Shown here: positions 48,294 through 55,689 of the stretch, one piece after another
Layout of the letters: each line of letters begins with the position of its first letter
Numbering within the stretch: the stretch's first letter is position 1
Assembly (NCBI GenBank): GCA_026645935.1
Contig: JAPKMP010000022.1
Location: 1-56,344, forward strand
From: Candidatus Villigracilaceae bacterium
GTDB lineage: Bacteria > Chloroflexota > Anaerolineae > Anaerolineales > Villigracilaceae
Direction of reading: 5' to 3'
DNA length: 56,344 bases
Translations under genes and position numbers: made by a program
The notes under the pieces: model-generated
Told to the model about the DNA's origin: nothing
Database searches by the model: none
Seen by the model: only the letters and a program-made list of their open reading frames with translations

Positions 48294-49105
48294 TATTTTA
48301 AAGCTCTTTTATCAATATCCTTCAAAGTTTTGTGTTGCACTCCTGCATTGAGCTTCATCAATTCAGGTTTGTCGTGAACGAGATCAAGCACTTCTTTCCA
48401 CGAAAAGTCATCGCGCCCATCAAAGTGACTGTAGACCTGGCGCATGAATTCCAAGTCTTCGGGGGTGTCCACCGTCCAGCGGTAATCGCCGAAATCGGTG
48501 GTGTGCTGGAGGAGGGCGATATTATATCCTCGTGGAGAGGTTCCTGTTTCAAGAGTTCGACTTTGACGGGTTAGTTCAACTCCTTCGTAGAAGTAGGGCA
48601 TAGCGTGTTCGCGATGCTGCGGCTCTTTGGCTTCCTTCCACGCTTTGGCAAGGACTTGGAACTTGCAAGCTTCCACATCCAGCCCGATGGGATAGGTGCG
48701 ATGCCAGGGAGGCGGAAGTCGGTTGCAGACAAAATCATATTCGCCTTCGAGTAATGTGTTTACTACATTATCTATTAGTTCAGGATCAATGACGGGACAA
48801 TCCGCGGTGATACGGACAACATAATCCGCTTTAGCTTGTTTGGCGGCTTGATAGTAACGGTCAAGCACATCGTAGAGACTGCCGCGCGTGAAAGGGATTC
48901 CGCTGAAGTCGCAGTATTCGGCGACGGGGTCGTCGGAGGGATCAGTCGTCGTGGCGAACAAGGTTTGGGAAACAGAAGCAGCCCGCGAGGTCCGCATGAA
49001 GACGCGCTGCAACATGGGTTGACCGGCGATATCGACAAGGATCTTACCAGGCAAACGCGATGAGGACATGCGTCCCTGAATGATGGCTACTACGTTTTCA
49101 GTCAT
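48293..49105 (-). CDS. SpsF-type cytidylyltransferase (sugar-nucleotide activation)
   Basis: A 270 aa GT-A-fold nucleotidyltransferase: 'VVAIIQGRMSSSRLPGKILVDIAGQPMLQRV' (nucleotide loop), 'YVVRITADCPVIDPELID', 'DFVCNRLPPPWHRTYPIGLDVE' and 'YRWTVDTPEDLEFM'. SpsF/NeuA relatives make CMP-activated nonulosonic acids or related sugars. With the NeuB-type synthase at 52473 it would activate the product. It overlaps the upstream gene by four bases. Confidence 0.9.
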   Translation of the reverse strand: MTENVVAIIQGRMSSSRLPGKILVDIAGQPMLQRVFMRTSRAASVSQTLFATTTDPSDDPVAEYCDFSGIPFTRGSLYDVLDRYYQAAKQAKADYVVRITADCPVIDPELIDNVVNTLLEGEYDFVCNRLPPPWHRTYPIGLDVEACKFQVLAKAWKEAKEPQHREHAMPYFYEGVELTRQSRTLETGTSPRGYNIALLQHTTDFGDYRWTVDTPEDLEFMRQVYSHFDGRDDFSWKEVLDLVHDKPELMKLNAGVQHKTLKDIDKRALK

Positions 49106-50427
49106 TGAGTCTGCCCTTCGGACGGGATCGGCTGAGGAGTCACGAATCCTTTTGCTTTAAATTTTTCGACGTACTCGTACACAGTTTGATAATCGAGACC
49201 GACCTGTTCGGCGATATCAAAAATCGTGTGTTCACCTTCGAAGCGCATCATGATCTTTTCGATGGCACGGTTGAGCGCCCAGTTGTCGCGCCAATCGACC
49301 CAGAGACCGTGACCGCTGAGAAAAACGGGACCGCGGAAAGTGCGCTTGGGGATGTAGTTGCTGGCGTAGATGCGGATGATCTCTTCGGCAGTTTGCGCCG
49401 CGCCGACGAGCATATCTTCGTGCATGATGTCGAGATTGTCGTCGGTGGTGTGATACTCGTCGTAGGGGAAACGGTTGAGCGAGATACATGGCACGTTGAC
49501 ACCAGGTCCGTTGATGACGCGTTCATCATTGGCGGGGGCGGCGGCGAAATCACGGGACTCGTGAGGTGTATTGCGTAATACGTAATTCGTAATTCGATCA
49601 AGCAGGTGAGTATGTTGCCTGGTGTGATGCCATGCAATTTGATTCTGATTGCCCGTCATCTCCATGAAGATGCCACCGCGCAGAGTCGGGATGAGTGACT
49701 CGTTGTGCGCCAGCCAGGCGATCGTACCGATGGTCTCGGGTCCAAACCAAAAGCGGACGCTCATCGAGCCAGCAGGAAGCGGATTCTCAGCGAGTCGCCG
49801 CGCCAACTCGATGGTGCTGACCACGCCCGCGCCGTCGTCGTTGGCTTGCATGGGGTGACAGGTATGCGCCTGCACAAGGAACTCACCCGCTTCGGGATTT
49901 GGTCCGCCTAGAGGGTGGACAACCGCAGTCGCGACCTTGAATCCCCGTTTGGGGTCGGTGACAAACTCTGATCTGATCACCGCATGATATTTTTTATCAC
50001 GCGAAAGTTCATCAAACGTGTTCTTCGGCAGACAGAAACCCCAATCACGTTCGTAGTATTTAAATATCCACGGTACGGTATGCGGACGTTTCTCGTCGAA
50101 ATACAAATGCGGCTGAAGTTCTTCGAAGCTCAGCACTTTGTCAGTTGGCAAAGAATACGAAACTATGTGAAGCGGATTGTCCTTGAAGTCCACGACGCGT
50201 TCGCCGTCTTCCGTTTCGAGAAACGCCTCATGGACAACATATCGCTCCGGTACTTTCCAGGTCCAGACGGGAGTCAGCGGCGCGTACGTCTCGATGGTGT
50301 AGTTCGAAGAATCGGGCATGTATGAGCCGACGATCTCCAATGTTTTATCGTGGTCGTCGGAGGCGATAGTGCGATGCAGAGGGAAGAATTCCGCGAGGAT
50401 GGATTTGAGGGAGGTGTAGGGTTTCAT
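49102..50427 (-). CDS. DUF4910 M28-like peptidase-fold protein with C-terminal winged helix
   Basis: A 441 aa protein of the DUF4910/COG4310 aminopeptidase-like family found in polysaccharide loci. Likely zinc ligands are His in 'VQAHTCHPMQANDDGAGV' with the Asp of 'DDGAG', Glu in 'FGPETIGTIAWL' and His in 'PYDEYHTTDDN'. The C-terminal ~75 residues ('RFEGEHTIFDIAEQVGLDYQTVYEYVEKFKAKGFV') form a winged-helix. It probably removes an amide- or ester-linked group from the glycan precursor or acts on a peptide; the substrate is unknown. It overlaps spsF by four bases. Confidence 0.85.
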   Translation of the reverse strand: MKPYTSLKSILAEFFPLHRTIASDDHDKTLEIVGSYMPDSSNYTIETYAPLTPVWTWKVPERYVVHEAFLETEDGERVVDFKDNPLHIVSYSLPTDKVLSFEELQPHLYFDEKRPHTVPWIFKYYERDWGFCLPKNTFDELSRDKKYHAVIRSEFVTDPKRGFKVATAVVHPLGGPNPEAGEFLVQAHTCHPMQANDDGAGVVSTIELARRLAENPLPAGSMSVRFWFGPETIGTIAWLAHNESLIPTLRGGIFMEMTGNQNQIAWHHTRQHTHLLDRITNYVLRNTPHESRDFAAAPANDERVINGPGVNVPCISLNRFPYDEYHTTDDNLDIMHEDMLVGAAQTAEEIIRIYASNYIPKRTFRGPVFLSGHGLWVDWRDNWALNRAIEKIMMRFEGEHTIFDIAEQVGLDYQTVYEYVEKFKAKGFVTPQPIPSEGQTQ

Positions 50428-50442
50428 TTTTTAGACACGCAG

Positions 50443-50460
50443 GGGCGAGGTTCCCTCGCC
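50443..50460. repeat. GGCGAGG..CCTCGCC hairpin repeat
   Basis: 'GGCGAGG' (50444-50450) TTC 'CCTCGCC' (50454-50460). Imperfect relative of the element at 52442-52462. Confidence 0.65.
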
Positions 50461-50496
50461 TTGTTTTGGTTTTATCTAATTTAGGGCGGGGAAACC

Positions 50497-51258
50497 CTAA
50501 TACTTCGCCTCTTCGATGTAATGCAACTTTTCAGGGTGCTCGCGCACGATAATCGACATATTATCGTAAAAATCATTCGCCGTTGCAAAATGGATCTTCG
50601 CCGCGCCGACCTGCACTTCCTTGATGACACCCGCCGCCAGCAATTCGTTCATGCCCGGGTTGATGTAGGTCTTCACGCGTTCATCATTGCGGACGAACAT
50701 CGAATACATTTTGATCTGCGGCTTGCGGTCATAGCCGACATAAATTCCGGAAAACTCCTTTACGCGCCGGTAATTGCAGCCGACATTGTATTCGATGTAA
50801 TGATGCATCGAGAACGTGCTATTGAAATCCAAACCGATGCTCACAATTGTGCCATTGATCTTGTGAAATAACGCAAACGCCGAGTTCGGTCCGTAGGCTT
50901 CCACATCTTCGGTTTTGGAAAATTCCTTCGCCCTCGCCCCAAGCGCGGAAAAACTGTAAATTGGGTGAGGCGTACGCAACGCATTCGGCCTCAACCGCGC
51001 AATCTCGGTGATCATCCCCATCTTCGAAGGACTCTCCATGACATCGAAATAATGCGTCTCCGTCCACGATTGAAAATTGAACGCAGGGAACAATACCGTT
51101 CCGGTTTTACCGACCATTTCGCACATCACATCGATGACCGTGTCCGCGCCGCCCTCCACCCCGCCCAGCGATTTATACGACGTATGCACAATGATCGTCT
51201 CGCCCTCTCTCAGGTTGAGTTGACCAAAACCAGCCAGCAAATCCTTCTTACTTAACAT
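50497..51258 (-). CDS. AAC(3)-family N-acetyltransferase
   Basis: A 253 aa member of the aminoglycoside 3-N-acetyltransferase fold: 'ETIIVHTSYKSLGGVEGGADTVIDVMCEMVGKTGTVLFPAFNF', 'GMITEIARLRPNALRTPHPIYSFSALGARA' and 'GPNSAFALFHKINGTIVSIGLDFNSTFSMHHYIEY'. In surface-glycan operons such proteins acetylate amino sugars; antibiotic resistance is unlikely in this context. It is the fourth step upstream of the glycosyltransferases. Confidence 0.88.
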   Translation of the reverse strand: MLSKKDLLAGFGQLNLREGETIIVHTSYKSLGGVEGGADTVIDVMCEMVGKTGTVLFPAFNFQSWTETHYFDVMESPSKMGMITEIARLRPNALRTPHPIYSFSALGARAKEFSKTEDVEAYGPNSAFALFHKINGTIVSIGLDFNSTFSMHHYIEYNVGCNYRRVKEFSGIYVGYDRKPQIKMYSMFVRNDERVKTYINPGMNELLAAGVIKEVQVGAAKIHFATANDFYDNMSIIVREHPEKLHYIEEAKY

Positions 51259-51269
51259 GTTTTCCTTTC

Positions 51270-51350
51270 ATGTCATTGCGAGCCGCAATGCGGCGAAGCA
51301 ATCTTTTTGTTATAGGAGATTGCTTCGGGCTATCGCCCTCGCAATGACAT
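51270..51350. repeat. MITE-like repeat, GTCATTGCGAG family (copy 5)
   Basis: 'ATGTCATTGCGAG' ... 'CTCGCAATGACAT', perfect 13-base inverted ends, with inner 'GAAGCAATC' / 'GATTGCTTC'. It supplies the last codons and the stop of the GT4 gene at 51330. Confidence 0.92.
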
Positions 51351-52430
51351 TTGATTATAGACATTCATCAACACCGCGGCATTCTTTTTCCAATCCGCGC
51401 GCCTCTCGGCGGACCTGCGGGCTGCTTCGCCGATCCCCGGCAGTTTCTCACGCTGATTCATCGCCGCGAGGATCTTTTCCGCCAGATGATCCGTATCTCC
51501 ATCGCGGAAAAACCAGCCGTTTTCGTCCTCCACCACCCATTCTTTGTTTGCGGGGATATCCGAAACCAAACAGGGCAGCCCGCACGCCAGCGCTTCCATC
51601 AATGACACAGATGAACCATCCACATGCGAAGGCGAGATGTACAAATCCGCCATATGATACCAGCGCGGAAGCTCTGTCTGCGAAATCTGCCCGCCGAAGG
51701 TGACGTATTCCTCCACGCCGCCACTTTGTAAAATTTTACGGATATTTGCTCCCTGCGAACCGCCGCCCAAAAGGATCAAGCGGATGTCTTCGCGGCGCCG
51801 TGTAACTTCCACAAATGCGCGCGCTAACACATCCACGCCATAGCGTGGCTCCCATGCGCGGTTGCAGAAAAGCACAAACCCTTCCTGAACCAATTTGCCT
51901 TCCGCCTTCCTCATTCTGAAATGCTGCAGATCCACACCCCAGGGAATGACAACCGTCTTTCCAGGGTTCATGCCGTAGGTGGCTGCCTTATCCCGCGTTA
52001 CGTTGGCGTCACTGGTGAAAAAATCTGTGCGGCGCAACACGTAGTGCGTAACCCATTCCATCCACTTGTTTTTGTGAACATCGTCCATCAAGTCGAAACC
52101 CCAGGACATGGTGAGGATGGGGTGGAATCCGCTCAGGGTGGCGATAAACGCGCAGGTCTGAATCGGTCCCGCATGGATAAGGTCAGGCTTGAGGTCCCGC
52201 AAGAGGCGTTTGAAGTCCATCACCAAAGCGGGAAGTTTGCTCCAAGTAAATGGTTTACGCCCGCCCTTCCAACTGACTTGATACACATTTTCAGGCACCG
52301 GGCGGCTTTCAACCTGTCTGCGATTCCCTTCGAGTTGCACGAAATAAACCTCGTGCCCGCCATCGGAGATGGCTTTGAGAAAACGATAATCGTGTGTGGA
52401 ATAGCCGGGGGAGAAGTAAAGAATCTTCAT
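51330..52430 (-). CDS. GT4-family glycosyltransferase
   Basis: A 366 aa GT-B glycosyltransferase: 'KILYFSPGYSTHDYRFLKAISDGGHEVYFVQLEGN', 'KPDLIHAGPIQTCAFIA', 'VIPWGVDLQHFRM', 'RLILLGGGSQGANI', 'YISPSHVDGSSVSLMEALACGLPCLVSDIPANKEWV' (E-x7-E region). ATG 52430 is chosen by homology; the longer frame comes from a palindromic repeat. The final residues 'MSLRGR' and the stop lie inside a MITE-like repeat, so the native C-terminus has been replaced. Confidence 0.93.
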   Translation of the reverse strand: MKILYFSPGYSTHDYRFLKAISDGGHEVYFVQLEGNRRQVESRPVPENVYQVSWKGGRKPFTWSKLPALVMDFKRLLRDLKPDLIHAGPIQTCAFIATLSGFHPILTMSWGFDLMDDVHKNKWMEWVTHYVLRRTDFFTSDANVTRDKAATYGMNPGKTVVIPWGVDLQHFRMRKAEGKLVQEGFVLFCNRAWEPRYGVDVLARAFVEVTRRREDIRLILLGGGSQGANIRKILQSGGVEEYVTFGGQISQTELPRWYHMADLYISPSHVDGSSVSLMEALACGLPCLVSDIPANKEWVVEDENGWFFRDGDTDHLAEKILAAMNQREKLPGIGEAARRSAERRADWKKNAAVLMNVYNQMSLRGR

Positions 52431-52441
52431 ATGCCAACATA

Positions 52442-52462
52442 GGGGCGAGGTAACCTCGCCCC
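52442..52462. repeat. Perfect GGGGCGAGG/CCTCGCCCC hairpin repeat
   Basis: 'GGGGCGAGG' (52442-52450) TAA 'CCTCGCCCC' (52454-52462), in the gap between the NeuB-type gene and the GT4 gene. Confidence 0.85.
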
Positions 52463-52472
52463 TCCACATTTA

Positions 52473-53540
52473 TCACGCGCCCAGGTCGGTCCAGCGCAAT
52501 TCCCTGCCTTTGGGCATGTCGATAAGCGCCTTGGTACCAATGACATTTTGAATCTCATGCGGCTTGACCGCTCCCGGTGTGGCGGGACGCAGGACATCGA
52601 TCATGTCGCGGGTGAAGGTTTCACCGGCTTTGATATCGCGCGCGGTACGCAAACAGCGTCTCTGAACGACCTTGGTCTCCTGTTCATTGGCGGCGATGAT
52701 TTTATCGGGACTGCCAAACGAGCGTTCGAGCAGGCGGGTCTCCTCGACCATCTTCGTCCAGTTTTCGGGATTCATCGCGAACTTGTGGTCGGGACCTTCG
52801 CGGTCGTTGCTGTCGGTAAAGTGGCGTTCGATCATGCGCGCACCCAAAGTCACCGCGCCGAGAACTGGTGCAAGGGCATGGGTGTGATCGGACAGACCTA
52901 GAACCACATCAGGATACATGGCGGCAAAGGTTTTGAGCGTGTTGATATGCAGATGGTCGTAGTTATCGGGGCTGGCAGTGTAATTGGTATTGCACTGCAT
53001 GAGGCACAGTTGCTTGTTGATCTTGAGGATCGCATGGACGGCGCGCTGCACGTCGGTGATATCCGCCGCGCCGCAGGCAATGATCATCGGCTTGCCCTTG
53101 GATGCCATGTGTTCAAGCGCCTCGATCCAGTCGATTTCGCCGGATCCCGCCTTGAAGGCTGGGATATACGGATTGACATGCTCAATGGAATCGTAATCGT
53201 AGGGCGAGGTGAAGAAGTCAATGCCGACCTTGTCGCATTCCTCTTTGAGGATGGGCGTCCAACTCTGGGAGACGGAAGCGGCAGCATACACTTCAGTAAC
53301 GGATTTTTTCCAAGTCGCCTGATGGCTGACCTTGGAATTCATGTGAGTGAAGCCATACTCCGAAACGATCTTGGGCGCTTGAAAATGCTGGAACTTTGCC
53401 GCATCGGCTCCCGCTTCTTTGGCGAGTTTGATCAGTTTCTTCGCCCGCTCCAGATCGCCGTCATGGTTTGCCGCGATGTCGGCGATGAAGTAGGTGGGAT
53501 GGTTCAAGCCGATGGTGTGGTTGTTGATCTTGAATTCCAT
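52473..53540 (-). CDS. NeuB/SpsE-type nonulosonic acid synthase
   Basis: A 355 aa enzyme condensing phosphoenolpyruvate with a six-carbon amino sugar to give a sialic-, legionaminic- or pseudaminic-type acid. The TIM-barrel domain shows 'YFIADIAANHDGDLERAKKLIKLAKEAGADAAKFQHF', 'FFTSPYDYDSIEHV', 'AFKAGSGEIDWIEAL', 'LMQCNTNYTASPDNYDHLHI' and 'GLSDHTHALAPVLGAVTLGARMIERHFT'. A C-terminal SAF/antifreeze-like domain follows ('RCLRTARDIKAGETFTRDMIDVLRPA'). With PseB upstream the pseudaminic route is most likely, but specificity cannot be read. ATG 53540 has GAGGAAC upstream. Confidence 0.92.
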   Translation of the reverse strand: MEFKINNHTIGLNHPTYFIADIAANHDGDLERAKKLIKLAKEAGADAAKFQHFQAPKIVSEYGFTHMNSKVSHQATWKKSVTEVYAAASVSQSWTPILKEECDKVGIDFFTSPYDYDSIEHVNPYIPAFKAGSGEIDWIEALEHMASKGKPMIIACGAADITDVQRAVHAILKINKQLCLMQCNTNYTASPDNYDHLHINTLKTFAAMYPDVVLGLSDHTHALAPVLGAVTLGARMIERHFTDSNDREGPDHKFAMNPENWTKMVEETRLLERSFGSPDKIIAANEQETKVVQRRCLRTARDIKAGETFTRDMIDVLRPATPGAVKPHEIQNVIGTKALIDMPKGRELRWTDLGA

Positions 53541-53563
53541 GTGTTCCTCCAGACAATTATATT

Positions 53564-54130
53564 TTATCCATAGCCATTTCGGACATTTTTCCAATAATCT
53601 ATAAAATCTAGGTCTGTTTCAGGGTCAAGATAAGGGTCAAAGTGGATGTCATGTTCTTTACAATACAACTTGTATAAATACTTGATGAACTCGATTTCAA
53701 CATCTTCTCTCTCACGATCAAACCACCACCCATCCCCATATCGTCTCATGGCAAAGCCGCTTAACCTTGCCTCATAATATGCATCTATCCTGCGCTCTTC
53801 TGTTTCATCATCTCTATCAGCATCAGCATTTCTATGACACGGAAAGCATAGGACTACTAAGTCGTCGAGTCTTTCATTTCCAACGCGCTCATACGTGAGA
53901 TGATGCACATCAGGATCAAGAATAATTGATTTGCATCTTTCGCATTTTCCATTAGCACGAGTTAACACTTGTCTGCGTTTGTCTTTCCATAAATTTGACT
54001 TTAAGTAGTCGCGATAAACTTTTTGCCATTCCTCGTGATTACTATATGCCTTATTAAAGAGTGTTATCCATTTCTCTATTTCTCTTTGCCGTAATTTATT
54101 ATTTTCCCATTCTCGCCAATCGTTATTCAT
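53564..54130 (-). CDS. HNH endonuclease
   Basis: A 188 aa protein with a zinc-finger HNH domain: 'GKCERCKSIILDPDVHHLTYERVGNERLDDLVVLCFPCHRNAD' (two C-x2-C pairs and the H-H/N/H active site, residues ~75-120). The N-terminus is charged and helical; the C-terminus is acidic. It is markedly AT-richer than the glycan genes around it, which suggests a foreign insertion into the operon. ATG 54130 has AAGGGAA upstream. Possible roles are homing, restriction or repair; nothing nearby decides among these. Confidence 0.87.
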   Translation of the reverse strand: MNNDWREWENNKLRQREIEKWITLFNKAYSNHEEWQKVYRDYLKSNLWKDKRRQVLTRANGKCERCKSIILDPDVHHLTYERVGNERLDDLVVLCFPCHRNADADRDDETEERRIDAYYEARLSGFAMRRYGDGWWFDREREDVEIEFIKYLYKLYCKEHDIHFDPYLDPETDLDFIDYWKNVRNGYG

Positions 54131-54164
54131 GGTGCTTATTCCCTTGAGTTGGATAATCTGCTGT

Positions 54165-54515
54165 TCATCTCCCAATCCTTCCCAAATGTGTGTTCTGGAA
54201 GGCGTCTTCGTGCTTCAAGCCGTAGCCGAAGACCCGGTCAAGGCTGGAGTGGGCGAAAAGCAGAATGCCGGTAAAGGTTAGCCAGGGAGTAACAAGTAGG
54301 ACGCCCAAGGCATAGAGCGTAATCCCAAGCCCTTTGTGGTGGATCAGGTTATAGGTCCACGCGCCGAAGCGGGGGTTGATCAGGTAGCCAATCATGCTCA
54401 GATCGGGAGCAAGAAAGAGGAGGGCGAAAAGCCCCCAAGAGGCATCCAATCTCGAAAAAAGAAAGAGGGCGAGGGCAAACATCAATAATTCTTCAAGATT
54501 AAGAAGGGATTTCAT
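54165..54515 (-). CDS. DUF4260 membrane protein
   Basis: A 116 aa four-helix membrane protein of the DUF4260 family: 'LEELLMFALALFLFSRL', 'WGLFALLFLAPDLSMIGYLINPRFGAWTYNLIHHKGLGI', 'TLYALGVLLVTPWLTFTGILLFAHSSLDRVFGYGLKHEDAF'. The 'APDLSMIGY' and 'HSSLDRVFGYGLK' blocks are diagnostic. Function unknown. ATG 54515 with AAGGA upstream; its promoter region is the DnaA-box cluster. Confidence 0.9.
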   Translation of the reverse strand: MKSLLNLEELLMFALALFLFSRLDASWGLFALLFLAPDLSMIGYLINPRFGAWTYNLIHHKGLGITLYALGVLLVTPWLTFTGILLFAHSSLDRVFGYGLKHEDAFQNTHLGRIGR

Positions 54516-54525
54516 GTGGGTTCCT

Positions 54526-54802
54526 TGTGAATAACGACAAAACGACTGTGGATAAGTTGGGAATATCTGTGGATAACTGGGGTCAAAATCTAAGTTTATC
54601 CACAAAAAGCGCCCAATCTCTGTGGATAACTACCCGTTTAAGTGGGTGAAGCTGTGGATAAATTGCCTGAAAAGCGGTTCACATGGGGTTATGGCTGTTG
54701 ATAACTGCGGATTTTCTGTGGATAACCCTGTTCGTGTTGTGCGTAAAACTCCTCCAAACCTGTGGAGAAATCGGGTAAATCCTCGCCCAGGTCTGTGGAT
54801 AA
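54526..54802. other. DnaA-box cluster (possible oriC or datA-like site)
   Basis: Seven exact TTATCCACA boxes: minus strand at 54547, 54568, 54621, 54653, 54717 and 54794, plus strand at 54596 (first bases). There is also a TTATTCACA at 54526 and two one-mismatch boxes at 54696 and 54761. That is ten sites in 277 bp, most sharing the extended form CTGTGGATAACT, with 21-bp steps at 54526/54547/54568 and 54696/54717. Less than one exact site would be expected by chance in the whole window. The cluster covers the DUF4260 upstream region and the last ~38 codons of the RmlD-like gene. An obvious AT-rich unwinding element and dnaA are not beside it. Confidence 0.85.
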
Positions 54803-55606
54803 CTTGCGGGTGGAAAGCCATAAATTGTTGGAACGTTTGGCGATAAGACCGGAAAAGTTGACGGACTTTGGGGTTATGTCGCTTTCGCGCATGTGGAAAC
54901 GCCGCGCGATCTCGACCCCGAACTGGTACTTGCTCATGGCTTGCGGACCGACAAGATGATACAAACCCTTTAACTCTCGCTTCAACATCTTGACGAGAGT
55001 TCGGGCGGTATCGTTCACCAACATTGGGCAAAAGATGACGTCGGTGAAACCGCTCATGCTTTTATTGTTCGAGAGATTGTTGAAGAAGAACTCGGCGAGA
55101 CTGCGCCGGCCGTTCAAGCTCCAGCCGTAAAAGTTGACGCGCGCCACGATGGCTTTGGGGTTCTCAGTCAATGCCGCCCATTCGCCGTCGAGCTTGGTCT
55201 TGGAATACACCCCAACCGGGCTGGGCGGGTCTTCCTCGCTGTAGTAGCCGTCCTTTTGCCCGTCGAAAACGGCATCGGTTGAGATGTGGGCGAAAGGGAT
55301 ATTCCGAATTTTGCAGGCACGCGCGAATCGGCGTGGGAGGTCGGTGTTGAGCTGTTTGGCGAGGTCCGGCTCTTCTTCGCAGACATCGAGGTCTGCGAGA
55401 GCCGCACAGTTGACAATCCAGTCGGCTTGGGCGGCATCGAGGATCGACTCCACCGAATTCCTTTCGAGCAGGTCGTATTTCAGAACCTTGAACGGCGCGT
55501 TGACCAGTTTGCCGCGGTCCACGCCGATGACCTCATGCTCATTCATCATCTCCTGTGCAAAGTTGATGCCGAGCAATCCGCTGACGCCGGTGAGTAGAAG
55601 TTTCAT
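54689..55606 (-). CDS. RmlD-like NAD(P)-dependent sugar reductase
   Basis: A 305 aa extended SDR: 'KLLLTGVSGLLGINFAQEM' (Gly-rich loop), 'VNCAALADLDVCEEEPDLAKQLN', 'FAHISTDAVFDG', catalytic 'YSKTKLDGEW' (Y-x3-K) and 'FFNNLSNNKSMSGFTDVIFCPMLVNDTARTL'. The dTDP-4-dehydrorhamnose-reductase fold; in this operon it probably reduces a keto-sugar intermediate after PseB. The last ~38 residues are encoded by the DnaA-box cluster, whose TTA-TCC-ACA reads L-S-T, so the native end may have been replaced. Confidence 0.88.
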   Translation of the reverse strand: MKLLLTGVSGLLGINFAQEMMNEHEVIGVDRGKLVNAPFKVLKYDLLERNSVESILDAAQADWIVNCAALADLDVCEEEPDLAKQLNTDLPRRFARACKIRNIPFAHISTDAVFDGQKDGYYSEEDPPSPVGVYSKTKLDGEWAALTENPKAIVARVNFYGWSLNGRRSLAEFFFNNLSNNKSMSGFTDVIFCPMLVNDTARTLVKMLKRELKGLYHLVGPQAMSKYQFGVEIARRFHMRESDITPKSVNFSGLIAKRSNNLWLSTRKLSTDLGEDLPDFSTGLEEFYAQHEQGYPQKIRSYQQP

Positions 55607-55614
55607 GGGTCAAG

Positions 55615-55650
55615 TTCCAGGTGTCAGGTAACAGGTAACAGGTTTCAGGG
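55615..55650. repeat. Short CAGGT-type tandem repeat
   Basis: Repeats of 'CAGGT' with 2-4-base spacers ('GTCAGGTAACAGGTAACAGG'). A similar stretch lies at 47247-47270. Simple intergenic repeats filling the gap between pseB and the RmlD-like gene. Confidence 0.6.
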
Positions 55651-55689
55651 ATTAACCTGACACTTGATATCTGGCACGTGACACTTTCC

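Noticed and set aside
50497-51258. Aminoglycoside resistance gene
   Set aside because: The AAC(3) fold is shared with sugar N-acetyltransferases, and the gene is embedded in a surface-glycan operon.
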